This document shows, piece by piece, positions 10,538-21,498 of a stretch of 64,000 bases of DNA. The stretch lies in contig NC_062983.1 of assembly GCF_023078275.1 (NCBI RefSeq), positions 10,037,001 to 10,101,000 on the forward strand. Direction: 5' to 3'. Below the pieces are notes generated by a model, which was not told the DNA's origin, did no database searches, and saw nothing but the letters and a program-made list of their open reading frames with translations. The stretch's first letter is position 1. Each line of letters starts with the position of its first letter. Source of the stretch: Leguminivora glycinivorella. Lineage: Eukaryota > Arthropoda > Insecta > Lepidoptera > Tortricidae. The position numbers were made by a program, and so were the translations under genes.

Positions 10538-11268
10538 GTGAGCGTCAGAATGGCGGGTGTACATCAAGCAATCCTGGTGTGGTATACGTCAGGAGTTAGT
10601 GCTAGCAATGTGCCAAATGTGCGCCAAAATTTGAGCAATATTATGTGCTCTTTGAACTCCAGAGATATTTAAGAAATTAATGACACCCGCCATTCTGACG
10701 TCAGGTTGGCGGGTGCACTTCCAGTTCTAGCTAATGGCTGCTTACTCAAGGGTGAAAGTACTGCCTAAGGTTAGTGCTCGCAATGTGCTTCTACATGTAT
10801 GAAACACACACTAATTCAGAGAGCCGTTAAAGAGTAATATGGGATTAAACAAATATATCTATAACGCCTGCTGAAATAAAATAGCAATGTTAATTGCCTG
10901 CAATACAGCATTACCATGCAGGCGCTTTTCACAAAAAAAGTGATACATATAGATATATTTATTCAATCCCATATTACGCTTCAACGGCTCTCTGAATTAG
11001 TTTGTGTTTCATACATGTGGAAGCACATTGCGAGCACTAACCTTAGGCAGTACTTTCACCCTTGAGTAAGCAGCCATTAGCTAGAACTGGAAGTGCACCC
11101 GCCAACCTGACGTCAGAATGGCGGGTGTCATTAATTTCTTAAATATCTCTGGAGTTCAAAGAGCACATTGCTCGAATTTTGGCGCACATTTGGCACATTG
11201 CTAGCACTAACTCCTGACGTATACCACACCAGGATTGCTTGATGTACACCCGCCATTCTGACGCTCAC
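10538..11268. mobile_element. 731-bp near-perfect palindromic element with 9-bp target duplication
   Basis: Arms of about 340 bp (start GTGAGCGTCAGAATGGCGGG) are reverse complements with only a handful of differences, around a short loop near 10903. The 9-mer TACAAACCT lies immediately outside both ends (10529-10537 and 11269-11277). Each arm carries an internal hairpin, CACCCGCCA...TGGCGGGTG, around TGACGTCA. There is no transposase, so this is a non-autonomous foldback or MITE of unknown superfamily. Long arms, 9-bp duplication and near-identity point to a recent insertion. Confidence 0.92.
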
Positions 11269-11579
11269 TACAAACCTTGGTCAGTAAATAAGAAAACTTC
11301 AGATCATTATGTTTGTTGGTCTCGGCTCCGCCACGGCGGACAATTACATGTTGCCTATGACATTTATTACAGATGTAGTGCGAAAAGGGTTTCTTTCGTA
11401 TTTTTCCGGAAACGTTCGTATTTGTCAAGTTCAGTTAATGTCATTACGTCTTGTACTAAGACTGACTGAAATAGCATGACACGTTCGTACGTTTCCGTAA
11501 CAATACAAAGGCAATTCTTTTCGCACTAGATCTGTACTTTGCTTTTACGTGCATAGGTAATCCACACGCCTCTCCAAAA

Positions 11580-11800
11580 TATGCCAGGAGCGAACCCTTA
11601 GATTTTTCGGTCACATTATGAGATCACCAATGAATGAATGGTAAACGCGCTTGGGGTGGGGCTCGTAAGAGATGGTCTGTCTGAAGAAGTCGATTAACGG
11701 CAGCCTATACCGTGCAGTCCACATGGCTTATGACCGCGTTCAATGGAGACACGCTACTTGTGGTCGCGATCCTCAGCACTGAGGGAACGAGAAAGAAGAA
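11580..11800 (+). pseudogene. Degenerate LINE C-terminal coding remnant
   Basis: Translated with frameshifts and stops, the stretch gives FFGHIMRSP, GWGS..RWS and MAYDRVQWRHAT, ending GNEKEEE. This is the layout of the C-terminal tail of RTE/CR1-like LINE ORF2 proteins (FGHI-R, RW-DDI, DR-WR). It is heavily decayed. Confidence 0.5.
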
Positions 11801-12189
11801 GAATCTACTATTTCATAGTTTTCGCCAGCGCAATTTTTCCAACTTGATTAGCGCGGACCTTGAGCGATTGGCATGTTGTCTACACTGCCTAACTAATCCC
11901 TTCCCTTTTGGGTTCTTCTCTATTCAGTTATTTCGTAAGTTTATTTTCTTGAAACCATGGTTTATCGTATCAAAGATACAGTATCAGGGAAATCATAGGT
12001 TAAAAGTAGAGCTAAATAAATATGATTTACTGTAAGATCCGAATCTGTGGTCCCGACGTGCAATAAAAAATAATAGCCTCCCCGACAATCTTCTCGGCAC
12101 GCTTCCAAACAAAGATTTGCGATTTTCCTTGCTCAAGTCAAAGGAGTAAGAAAACTGATCAGAGTAACACCTATGACGTCAGCCTGCAT

Positions 12190-12425
12190 GCAGCTATCAG
12201 TAATCTAATCTATCTATCTATCTATAGCAGCCTCTAAAGCGCCCGTCTTCGGACATAGGCCTCTTCTCCATTCCTCCATGTTCCACATCCAGTTATCGCC
12301 AGCTAGTTGGCAGATGTCGTCTCTCCATCTAAGGGGGGGCTGTTAGATCGTCTCGCCCAGCGACTATGGTCCATCCTGGCAATGTGCCCAGCCCATCTCC
12401 ACTTTCTGTGGCTATCAATAATAAC
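12190..12425 (-). pseudogene. LINE C-terminal remnant with (TAGA)n tail
   Basis: Minus-strand translation gives KWRWAGHIARMD, WRDDICQLAGDNW and EEWRRGLCPKTG, the usual end of an RTE-type ORF2. On that strand it is followed by a TAGA microsatellite (12207-12224). No complete frame survives. Confidence 0.6.
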
Positions 12426-12429
12426 GAGT

Positions 12430-12929
12430 AGAAATTTTCTACGATACGTGACACATTTTTTTCATATCTTGACAGTTCTTTTTCAAACGACACTGCTGCT
12501 GTTTAATTATTTTATATTTTATATAAGTAAATACGCAAAGTAACTATATTTTTGTAAGTTACGTTATAAGGGACCACTTAGTAGAAAATTGGCAGGAAGT
12601 ATACATAACATAAATACTATTCGAGGTGTACTGACGGTAGCACTCAGCATGAAAATTCGTGACTGACTTTCATTCATCCCTTGGTCATTGTGTAAGTCTT
12701 ATGAAAATTACTTTATAAATCAATAAAAACCTCTGTTTCTCGTATTTACTCATATTTTAAGTCTGCTGGCCGTGATGTAAGTTTTTGTATATTTCATGCT
12801 GTTTTGCTCAAGTGTTTTGATGTTTCGTAAATTGTGAGAAATGTATCACTTATAACGACAAAATAGTAGTGTAAAATAGAAATCAATCTAACTGAACTCA
12901 ACTAAGTAGGATCCTACTTTTTAACAAAT
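12430..12929. other. Intergenic, nothing recognised
   Basis: AT-rich sequence without a supportable gene or repeat. Confidence 0.5.
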
Positions 12930-13068
12930 GTGAGTATGTTTAGTAAAACGTCCCACTTTGTCGGTTACCATTAAGGCGAGATTTACTATGAATATCTTTA
13001 TATGAATAAACTGACAAAGCGGCTTTATAGCAATCGACAAAGTGGGACGTTTTCCCGTGCACACTCAC
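12930..13068. mobile_element. Short MITE (GTGAGT... / AAAACGTCCCACTTTGTCG arms)
   Basis: The left arm AAAACGTCCCACTTTGTCG is repeated in reverse complement as CGACAAAGTGGGACGTTTT. The outer ends GTGAGTATG and CACACTCAC also pair. The unit is about 139 bp, has no coding frame and its ~40-bp centre is AT-rich. Confidence 0.75.
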
Positions 13069-13174
13069 AAATAGTCAATTTAAATTGAAATATTATATTG
13101 TAAACGTATGTTAATTTTAAAAGCATTAAGAATGAATGAGGAAAAAAGCAACCTGATCAAGTATTTAAAATGAG

Positions 13175-13300
13175 GAAGAGGTAGATGGTCTGGTCTGTAG
13201 CCGAATGGCAGCGAAACGAAAGGAACGACGCTGCAATACGCAAGAGATGAGAAATGATGAGCGACAGGCCATTCGGCTAGAACCCATTGAGTGAACCATA
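13175..13300. repeat. TAGCCGAATGGC-family repeat
   Basis: It contains GTAGCCGAATGGCAGCGAAA and CAATACGCAAGAG and, in reverse, GGCCATTCGGCTAGAA. The same mosaic of words (GCCGAATGGCA, GAAACGAAACG, CAATACGCAAGAGCGATAGA) occurs at 13965-14140 (reverse), 21760-21900 and in pieces at 3410-3530 and 22195-22400. It looks like an old inverted-repeat family. Confidence 0.55.
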
Positions 13301-13449
13301 AAACGATTGCAAGATTTGCGACATGAAAATTATGAGCGACTGCTCCCCAAAAATGGAATTATTAAAGGGCAAACGAATGATGATGATAACACGTTAATTG
13401 TAGTCTAAAATCAGGATCTATTATCGCATTAAATACCTCTATATACTTA

Positions 13450-13500
13450 TTATTATATAACCCCCGACGCAAAAACGACGGGGTTTATAGTTTGACATTT
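13450..13500 (-). repeat. Fragment of the 7705-7950 repeat
   Basis: The stretch 'taacccccgacgcaaaaacg' followed by 'acggggtttatagtttgac' matches the terminal part of the repeats at 7705-7950 and 38585-38800. Confidence 0.6.
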
Positions 13501-13964
13501 ATCTAAGGTTGAACCGAAGTGGGTGCTAGACGTATATTTATTTAGAACAAAACCATATCCCCTTCCTGATTTATCCTACCTGAAGCCAACGTTATCAGAA
13601 TCGTACACGTACCCGTCGATACAGGCGTAAATACGTTTACGCTCATAAACCAAACGTAAATGCGGCGTAAAAATCCGTGAACGGCTTACGTTTACGGTCC
13701 TTCAAGTGGAGTCGTTTGTGGAAATTGTGTTTTTGTTTAGGACGCGTGAAAGGGCTTTTTATTTTTGTTGTACCGCTTTTTGAGGAAAGGGGCGACGGCG
13801 GCCATACAAACGTTGGCCTTGTTTTTCTTCTATATGCTATACAAATAGGTATGTCTTTTACACTTCAATAAACGGAAATATACTCAAACTATACTTGAGA
13901 TCCTAAACCGAGTAGGCAAAGCACACGAAACACGACACTCTTGTTAATTGAAACTCTGGGTTGA

Positions 13965-14140
13965 AAGAAACTGAAACGAAACCAAATGCACAAACGCTCT
14001 CGAAACGAAACGCTTGTAGATATCTCTATCGCTCTATTGCTCTTGCGTATTGGCGGGACAGAGCCAGGCTACTTTTCGCGGCGCTTGGTTTTTGTTTCGC
14101 GTCGCAGAAATGCCATTCGGCTACGAGGCCTGGAATTGTA
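13965..14140. repeat. TAGCCGAATGGC-family repeat, reverse copy
   Basis: It carries CAAACGCTCTCGAAACGAAA, TATCGCTCTATTGCTCTTGC, GTATTGGCGGGACAGAGCCA and GCCATTCGGCTACGAGG. In reverse complement this follows the order seen at 21780-21900. The overlapping open frames on both strands are by-products of this GC-richer repeat. Confidence 0.6.
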
Positions 14141-14149
14141 AATTTGCAG

Positions 14150-17130
14150 CGACTGATTGCCAGTCCATCGTCCAGATATCTCACAGTCAAATTCATGGGA
14201 GTAAATGGAGTTATGAAATTATTAACCACCTTCACACAAACAAGAGGTATAATAAGCGATCTTAACGCAAAAAAAAAATCGCAAAATATTTGACAAAATA
14301 AAAAATATTATAATTTTAGATGCACGATAACCATAGCTGAAGAAAAGAATGTTCAGCTTTTAGAGTTATTGATTATTATAAAACATTGGAAGCAAATAAT
14401 TTCCATACTGTAACATCACCAAAAACTACACCAGCCAGCGCCGAGCGGCGACAGCGGTTTAGTTATAGATGATCCCATAGAATTCGTAGATCGCGGTGTT
14501 AAGATTTTTCCCGATTTGGTTAGGCTCGCCGCTTGAAAGTTGAAATGTATCGAATCTTAGTTACGGACAATACTTCTCTATGATCCCCTGCTTCCCTCGT
14601 GGAACTACGCACTATAGAAAAGTAACGTCTAGCAAACGTGCTTCCGCTCCAGTTCTCACACGCGCTAACTGGTTGGGGAACGCGTCAGTTTCGTCGTCAT
14701 TGTAAAGGCTCTATAAATATAAGTCTATCTATACCTCGGTTTGGGTTTCCCTTCACTCTCCGCGCACCCCCGCTACAATACATGTTTTTAAAAATAAGTA
14801 CTAGTAGAAAAATAGCATAAATAGCTGTTGTCGATATGTATGTAAATGTGTCACCATATTGTCGACAATATTTGAATCCCATGGGGGAAAATGAGGATTA
14901 CCTTTGTATGAAAAGGTGGCTTCCACTTCATCTTAAAGGGTTCGGAAGGGTGTGGATGTGGAAATATGATTAAGTTTAGTGATGCTGAAAAATTTGTAAT
15001 AATTTAAAATGTGCGAGGTAAGGCTTCGAAAAGCCTTTGGCGGTGCGTGAAGGATCTCCTTATTTATTGATTCTTTTGGTAAAATGGTGATAGTAATTTT
15101 CCGCTTTACCTTAAGGATGTATATTTTTTTTATTTAGTTACAGTCTACAGAGAGAACTTATTAACTGTAACGTTGCTAAATAATGCTTGTGTTTGTAATA
15201 ATGATAATGTCTGACACACTTTCATGAAAAATATCACAGAAATGTATGTTCCCAAAAATCGACGTTGTCACAACTCTCCTTTGTTACAATTCACCTTGGT
15301 CTCCCCTACAATAGGTTTTTTGTAAGAACATTATATTCTGTAAAAAAAACTGCAGGTAGCCATTGTTATATTTCGTTTCCTCTCCTGAAAAACTAACAAA
15401 ACATATTCCACTAACATGAACTCGCATCTTACCCATTCAAACGAATAGAATTCTAAAAATTCAAAATGCAACCGTGTAGACCGGAAATGAATCCGCTCGC
15501 GGCGTGTGTCCTGATACAGATCTGATGGAGCCCCGTCCGACTTCCGGCCAGTTCGCGCCTTTATAGGTTCCAATTTCAAATCGGGCGGTATCGTAGACAT
15601 AGAAAAAAATATAGACGGATATAGAAATAACCTTCAAAATAAAGATAAGAACCTGTATTTTTAACTTTTAAAACTATGCTGTGCTTGTGTGGGAACCATT
15701 TACAGTTCTGTTTATTTCTAAGATTGCCATAATTCTTATGGCAAAAAAACTAATTGTAAAATTACACAACTAAGGCTCAAATAGAGACTTGAATCTACGA
15801 AACCTCTTACCTTCCTATCCTGTACGTGTATACTCTCATGAAGCAAGGAGACAGATGTAGCCACTCACTATCTTCAATTAGTGCGGTGATACCATGTTAA
15901 CTTAGATCAATAGAAACCTTTGTACTGAAATTTCTCTCCTTAAATGAATATTTTTATGATATTTATATTAATATTTGGTGACCTACTGGCTATCAGTCAT
16001 ATACAAATTATCATATAGTGGTGCCATGATGATGTGACATACCATGCGTCTAGGGGTTTCTACAATCTATGGACAGTGCTCCTATCTGATTCACCGACCT
16101 TTTTTGACTCGTCCACTAACATAACCAGTGTATCTTGGTCCCTGGTGGTTTTACAAATGTTCAATACCTTATATTGGTCCTCACTTAACAGATGGTTAGG
16201 TAAATGTAGTGAATAACGGCATTGCCCAGATTCCTCGATTTGAAAGTAGATCGAACGCGCTTTTCACCAACTGCCCGTTTAGGTTCGATTTTGGAAATAG
16301 TACCATTTTAATAACTAGCGGTTGTACTTTTATTTTATTGGCGATATTGTATTTGAGGTGGATTTTTCAGTCAGTTACGGATGTATTTTCAATAAAGTTT
16401 GTAGATTTTGCCCTTGCTTGTTTACTTTGCTCGTTCGACAAAAAATGTACACAACGCAGGTATAAAATGAAAAATTATTTATTTACATGAACAAATTAAC
16501 GTATAGAAATTAATAATGCATAAACTTAAGGTATTGTATCAAGGATACTGTTGATATTTCCTCGCTGTCGCAATGCTGATACGTAATAGTGCTCAAAACT
16601 CGCCAGCTCTTCAGTCACCGTAATTATAATATTAAATACAAGTCCGGAAAATAAAATTCGAAACGAGTGGCGATAAATAAACACGATCGAAGGGAGTCTT
16701 GTCAGTCGTCACAATTACCATTTCCTCTTCGCATGTCTATCATACGACGTTTTTCAGTAAGTACATAATATGGCCCCTTGAAGTTTCGACGTAGGCACAC
16801 ATATAAAGAATCACTTTGCTACCAAATGGCACCGGGTGCGTATGGATCGATATAACTTTTTTTGATATATTTTTAGTCATTATAACGATAATTTGATATA
16901 ATTATTGAATCATATAACAACAAATAATATACTAACAATTTGTATAATTATTATTTTTAATATAATGATCATTTTTTCGAATAACATTTATTATAATATA
17001 CTTTGAGTATAATGCTTATTTCCGATAGTAAATAAACTGCATAACACAAATTCTTTCTAAGACACAGAATAAAAAAAATTGTACAATAAATTGGATCCAT
17101 CATTTACCAGAAAAGTTTATTAGATTAGCA
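14150..17130. other. Long intergenic stretch, no gene supported
   Basis: AT-rich DNA with scattered short frames (15331-15600 minus; 16034-16490 plus) that show no domain, no family resemblance and no convincing exon boundaries. About 16735-16800 (GACGTTTTTCAGT...AAGTTTCGACGT) is a fragment of the repeat found in the core of the 56740-59777 foldback element. The 16840-17010 part is very AT-rich. Confidence 0.5.
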
Positions 17131-17136
17131 CCAAAT

Positions 17137-17371
17137 GTACGGTCAACTGGGGTGACTTTATACTCGCAACGGGGCTACTTTGAAAATTTAGTTTTAAAGT
17201 CATACTGTAAGTAAATTCGGGATTTTCTATGGTACATTTACAAGAATATTTATTGATTTAACTAGTTATATGAACAGATTCAATAAATTATGAATAATAT
17301 TAATTTTAAAGCCGTTCAAAGACCATCAAAGTAACCCCAAAATTTCCTAAAGTCACCCCGGTTGACGGTAC
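17137..17371. mobile_element. MITE with GTACGGTCAACTGGGGTGAC ends
   Basis: The left end GTACGGTCAACTGGGGTGAC pairs with the right end GTCACCCCGGTTGACGGTAC as a 20-bp inverted repeat with two mismatches. Weaker pairing (GGGGCTACTTTGA against AAAGTAACCCC) continues inward. The unit is about 235 bp and non-coding. Confidence 0.75.
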
Positions 17372-17537
17372 TAAAAAAATCATAACGCCAATAGGCCACA
17401 CTAAAAATTCCACACACTAGTACAGTCAACGACAATAAATAACATAAAACGGCAAACACGGCCCGTACATATGCTTCGGTTGGCAATAGATTCCCAGATA
17501 CGTATCTAACAGCGGGTGTTAAATCTTTGCTCAACAT
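17316..17537 (-). CDS. Possible small membrane-protein fragment (doubtful)
   Basis: From an ATG at 17537 (minus) the frame reads MLSKDLTPAVRYVSGNLLP, then a strongly hydrophobic segment of about 22 residues (AVLCYLLSLTVLVCGIFSVA), then YWRYDFF. It looks more protein-like than most frames here: a single predicted membrane span flanked by charged residues. The last third runs into the MITE at 17137-17371, so any real gene would be truncated by it or use a splice donor before it. I recognise no family. It may well be chance. Confidence 0.2.
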   Translation of the reverse strand: MLSKDLTPAVRYVSGNLLPTEAYVRAVFAVLCYLLSLTVLVCGIFSVAYWRYDFFSTVNRGDFRKFWGYFDGL

Positions 17538-17779
17538 ATTTATGTGGCCCAGTGTACGTCGGTTGTGGTGCACTGTCTTAGTCTGTATTAGATAAGAGTG
17601 GTGTGTGATTTTTCTTTGTTTTAAAACAGTTTTTCTCAAACATGCAATGAAATATTGTCTTTACGTTCTTTAAAATGGGCTGGGAAGTATTGCTTTTTGG
17701 GCGCAACAACTCGAGAGGACTGTAAAGGGATTTCATATTATTTTTCAGGCCTAGGCCTGCAAAGTAACTTTTTTTATAA

Positions 17780-17858
17780 AATATTGTCCTTTTTTTTTTT
17801 TTTATAAATGGGCTTACTCTTGACCACAGACTAGCCAAAGGCAAAGACGTGGCCTAGA
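17780..17858 (-). mobile_element. LINE 3' tail, reverse orientation
   Basis: The reverse complement reads GGCCACGTCTTTGCCTTTGG, then GTCAAGAGTAAGCCCAT and an A-rich tail. It is the same 3' end as the LINE remnant at 46400-46670. Confidence 0.7.
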
Positions 17859-17944
17859 ATGCTCTAAAACGCTCTAAACGCAAAAAAAAAAGTAAAAAAA
17901 ATTTTTTTTTTATTTCATTGTATGTTTGAGAAAAGCACTATACA

Positions 17945-18070
17945 TGCCTCGGCGTGAAAACGGATTCCCGGCCTCGTATCCCTATCCGGCCTTATTTTCC
18001 CGGCCTCTGATGTAATGTACTATTAAAGTTCCGTTCCTGGGTTCGAATCCCGATAAGGGCATATATGAAA
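17945..18070 (+). repeat. tRNA-derived SINE remnant with B box
   Basis: GGGTTCGAATCCCGATAAGG is a good RNA polymerase III B box, as in tRNA-derived SINEs. The upstream part (TTCCCGGCCTCGTATCCCTA) is probably the degenerate body. No cloverleaf can be folded by eye, so it is not a tRNA gene. Confidence 0.5.
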
Positions 18071-18089
18071 TGTGTAAGGTATCCATACT

Positions 18090-18262
18090 ATTATAAATGG
18101 GAAAGTGAGTGTGTCTGTTTGTTTGTCCGCCTTTCACGGCAAAACGGAGCTACGAATTGACGTGACTTTTTAAGTGGAGATAGTTGAAGGGATGGAGAGT
18201 GACATAGGCTACTTTTTGTCTCTTTCTGACGCGAGCGAAGCCGCGGGCAAAAGATAGTTTCT
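18090..18262 (+). repeat. Interspersed repeat ending GCGAGCGAAGCCGCGGGCAAA, copy 1
   Basis: Landmarks are TTTGTCCGCCTTTCACGGCA, AAACGGAGCTACG, GAGATAGTTGAAGGGATGGA and the end CGAAGCCGCGGGCAAAAG. Other copies lie at 22665-22885 (+) and 43725-43890 (-, inside CP1 intron 3). It is one of the most abundant lepidopteran repeats. I suspect a non-autonomous Helitron-like element but cannot prove that here. Confidence 0.7.
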
Positions 18263-18269
18263 AATAAGT

Positions 18270-18745
18270 CACGACATAATGATGACGGAAATTCTTCAAG
18301 TCGAGCCTAAAAAACATTACACAGAAATCGTATAAAGCAAGCACTAGCCACAATAAATAAAATTACAGTACTTCCAGTACTACATACGTAGACTTGCCTA
18401 TATATATAGTGGAGAAAAAGCCTACAGTAGCCCCGTTAAGTGCATCAAAGCTTATAAGAAATTAGATTAGAGACCGTCTGCTAAGCTTTCACATGGGGGG
18501 ACGTGCACTTTAGGTTGCGGGGTACAATAATGGGTGAACGGAATTTATATGTTAGGCGAGAGGCTGTTAAGTGATTAAAACAGGGCACTTACCATTTTTC
18601 TGCCATATTTCTTATTATATAGCCTTTTTCTTTCCATATTTCTGAAATAAAATAAAAAAGATGATTTAGTCGACAAAAATTTCAATTTCTACTGATTGTC
18701 TTAAAATTATAAAATTTATTTATATTTACTAGGTACTATTAATGA
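18270..18745. other. Intergenic, nothing recognised
   Basis: AT-rich sequence without a supportable feature. Confidence 0.45.
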
Positions 18746-18940
18746 GGAGGCACACTCAAAGGTCATGACAGATGGCGCCACCCTACTAGTCCATACACGT
18801 AGTGATTCAATACTCTTTGGTCCATACGTGAGACCGAGAATATAATATGTGTTTTTCTCTCTCTCACATATGAATGACAGTGACATGCCTAGACACTTTC
18901 ACAGGCGCCACCTGGCGGGATAAAATGTCAGTGTGCCTCC
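18746..18940. mobile_element. MITE with GGAGGCACACT / AGTGTGCCTCC ends
   Basis: Terminal 11-bp perfect inverted repeats bound a ~195-bp unit. Inner parts (GACAGATGGCGCCACC against GGCGCCACCTGGCGGGA) also pair imperfectly. Confidence 0.75.
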
Positions 18941-19019
18941 ACATTATTACATACAAAAACGCCAGCAATCCGAAACACAGTAGTTTCAGTGCCGATGTTG
19001 TCTATTAAGGACTTAAAAA

Positions 19020-19155
19020 TAAGACAATATTGTGATATTGCAGTAACAAGTGGCCTATCGTCCACGTCATAATGGAATCCATATCCCACAGTCCATTTCT
19101 ACAACACCAACTGGAGAAAAAGGGGTGAAATTCTTAACCCGTCACCACACAAGAC
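19020..19155 (-). mobile_element. LINE/SINE 3' region, reverse copy
   Basis: The reverse complement contains GGTGACGGGTTAAGAATTTC and GACTGTGGGATATGG, matching the copies at 19255-19440 and 50995-51245. Facing the next copy, it makes a head-to-head pair. Confidence 0.65.
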
Positions 19156-19254
19156 AAACACTAATTACTAGCTTAAAAAGTTACTAAACTGAAGTTTTAA
19201 CTAAATCAAATAACAATAAATACCAATACTTCTATTTGTTTTTGTTTGTGTGTG

Positions 19255-19440
19255 TGTAGTCGACTGTGGGATATGGGTTAAATTGTGGCGTAGGCGAGAG
19301 GCTGGCAACCTATCACTGCAATGTCACAATTTGGATTTTTTTCAACCCCTTTTTGCCAAGAGTGGCACTGAAACTTAGTAGTTCATGTGCTCTGCCTACC
19401 CCTTTATGGGATACAGGCGTGATTATATGTATGTATGTAC
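19255..19440 (+). mobile_element. LINE/SINE 3' region with (TATG)n tail
   Basis: Landmarks are GGGATATGGGTTAAATTGTG, GCGAGAGGCTGGCAACCTAT, TGTGCTCTGCCTACCCCTTT, ATGGGATACAGGCGTGATTA and a TATG repeat. The same sequence is at 51055-51245 in CP2 intron 5. It is a common lepidopteran retroelement end, and the frames across it are incidental. Confidence 0.7.
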
Positions 19441-19569
19441 TTCTATTTGTGTGCCCCATTACACTCTTCCCGCCATCATTGTGACTTCGGGAGGGAATTT
19501 AATACAACTACTGTCCATTCTACCGGCCTCCCGTATTATTGACAATAATTCTGTAGGGAGCCTCGCTTA

Positions 19570-19760
19570 TTTCATTGCAGGTAAGTAAAGTAGCGGAATT
19601 ATGTCCCCATCTAATAAAAGAGGAAAGTAACAAAATTGTACGGAAACTCTGGGACACTTTTTATCTCCCAGTGAGATTGAAAGTACTCGTGATTCTGTGT
19701 ACAATTGACCTAAAATTCCCTAAAAAAAATCAAAATATAAATAAAAACTGGCAAAAAAAA
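19570..19760. repeat. Interspersed repeat, copy 1 (partner 22060-22185)
   Basis: GAGGAAAGTAACAAAAT, GGGACACTTTTTATCTCCCA, GTGAGATTGAAAGTACTCGT and ACAATTGACCTAAAATTCCC are repeated with few changes at 22070-22180. A distant relative may be at 26850-26950. Confidence 0.6.
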
Positions 19761-19904
19761 GAAATGCTCAATTAAATGAAGAAAAACAAACACTAAATGT
19801 GTACCTACATTATGTACCTGAACAAAAATCAAGCACTAAAACCCTGAACCGTGACTGAGCGTTAATGTTTAACTCACACTGAGCAACATTTCGTCACTAA
19901 TACT

Positions 19905-20045
19905 TTGAAAAAAAATTCGTATCTCACGCTGCTCCTCAAAGTTAAAACGCAGTAAGTCTATATGCATTCCATACATACTTACTACAATTTTCCTTTCATC
20001 GACAGATACAAGTTTTTTTTAAAGTAGTGACGATTTACTATGGTA
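19905..20045 (-). repeat. Interspersed repeat, reverse copy of 44955-45295
   Basis: The reverse complement (GTCACTACTTTAAAAAAAAC, GAAAATTGTAGTAAGTATGT, ATGGAATGCATAT, GAGGAGCAGCGTGAGATAC) matches the repeat in CP1 intron 4. This copy lacks the LINE insertions present there, so it shows the empty arrangement. Confidence 0.65.
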
Positions 20046-20299
20046 CCAACTTCGAAATCATTATCGAAATAATTGCATTTTGATCGTGTGAAGCTTTCAA
20101 TTTATTAAGCGTGGACGGGGTTAGGCCCAGGAAAACATCAGAACGATCTTGATATTTGCGTCCAGAGGACACTTGTGGAAACGACACAAATATTAGGATC
20201 ATTCAAATTACCTTCCAGTAAGAATTATATTGGACGGTAAGAAGATTAGAGATTTGAAGGTACGCCGAAAATATTAGTTACATAATTTTTAAGAAAAAA

Positions 20300-21042
20300 A
20301 AACCGCCTTCCTTTGGGGTTCTGGTGATAAATACTTTCAAATGTTGGATTATGTTATCAATTCGTCTGTATATTTTTTAATGTTTGTTATTCGATATCTC
20401 CGTCATTTCTGAACCAATTTTGAAATCTGGATGATTCTGAAGTACTTACAGATGAGAATGATTATCAGAACGGAACTCTAACCAGGGGCGGCTCTTCATC
20501 AGCAGTTCCACTGCACCAAATGTCACTGCTCTGGACGTAAGTGCATGCTGTTCTTATAAAAATACCAAAGTCACTATAAGTGTGCCGTTCAGATTTGAGG
20601 AGTTCCGTTCTGACCATCATCAGCAATTCCACTGCACCAAATATCACTGTTCTGGACGTAAGTGCATGCTGTTCTTATAAAAATACCAAAGTCACTATAA
20701 GTGTGCCGTTCAGATTTGAGGAGTTCCATTCTGACCATCATCAGGAGTTCCACTGCACCAAATGTCACTGTTCCGTACGTAAATGCATGCTGTTCCTTTA
20801 AAAACACAAAAATCACCATATGTATGCCTTTCAGATTTGAGGAGTTCCCTCGATTTCTCCAGGATCCCATCATCAGAACTGGGTTCTGAGAAAAATGGGA
20901 CCAATCTGTATGCATATACATTCATCAAAAAAAAATTTTCAAAATCGGTCTAGTAACGACGGAGATATCGAGGAACAAACATAAAAAAAAAAACATACAG
21001 ACGACTTGATAACCCCTTCCTTTGAGATTTGGAAGGCGGTTA
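20300..21042. mobile_element. Inverted-repeat element carrying a 121-bp minisatellite
   Basis: The left end AACCGCCTTCCTTTGGGGTT (20301) and the right end TTTGGAAGGCGGTT (to ~21042) pair. The arms continue with GTTATCAATTCGTCTGTAT against ATACAGACGACTTGATAAC, and CGATATCTCCGTC against GACGGAGATATCG. The centre holds the tandem array 20496-20860. There is no transposase. Confidence 0.75.
20496..20860 (+). repeat. Minisatellite, three 121-bp units
   Basis: The word 'tgtcactg' or 'tatcactg' falls at 20521, 20642 and 20763, an exact 121-bp period. Units contain TCCACTGCACCAAAT, GTGCATGCTGTTC and TTCAGATTTGAGGAGTTCC. Unit three is more diverged. The open frames on both strands (20465-20928) are caused by this periodicity. 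Confidence 0.9.
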
Positions 21043-21498
21043 AAAATAGGTAGTTTGCTTCTTTAAAATAGGTACAAAATGATGTACTTACATCTTCTTC
21101 GATTATGCTCGATAATTAATTCAAATTATCGAGCATAGTTAAAGCGAATTTTGCACACGTGTAATTAATACTCAAATCTTCGAATTTATCAAAATAACGA
21201 GATTATTTTAACTTGAGGAAATTGCGATTTTGACACGTAAACAGGTCACTGGGGCATTTTGAGAGTCTCATTATTTGTTTATGCTTATTTAAGAACGTTG
21301 CAAGGTACGTAATGCTTGTTTACTTTACAAATAGATATACTCGAATATTTTTTGACTAACTGGGGAACAGTCAGTGCAGAGGATAAGAACTACGTTTGTA
21401 TTAAAAACTGATTTCGAGGCGTTCGCCTCCTTTCAGCTTAGCATATGGAAAACCGAGAAAACATTGCTGCATAAAGTGCATAAAAACTCAACGGGGTA

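Noticed and set aside
16209..16490. 93-codon frame with a hydrophobic middle
   Set aside because: AT-driven composition, no flanking gene structure and no family resemblance, so left unannotated.
20465..20928. Several repetitive frames (e.g. LRSSVLTIISNS, ELLMMVRTELLKSERHTY)
   Set aside because: Translations of the 121-bp minisatellite. They occur in several frames and on both strands.
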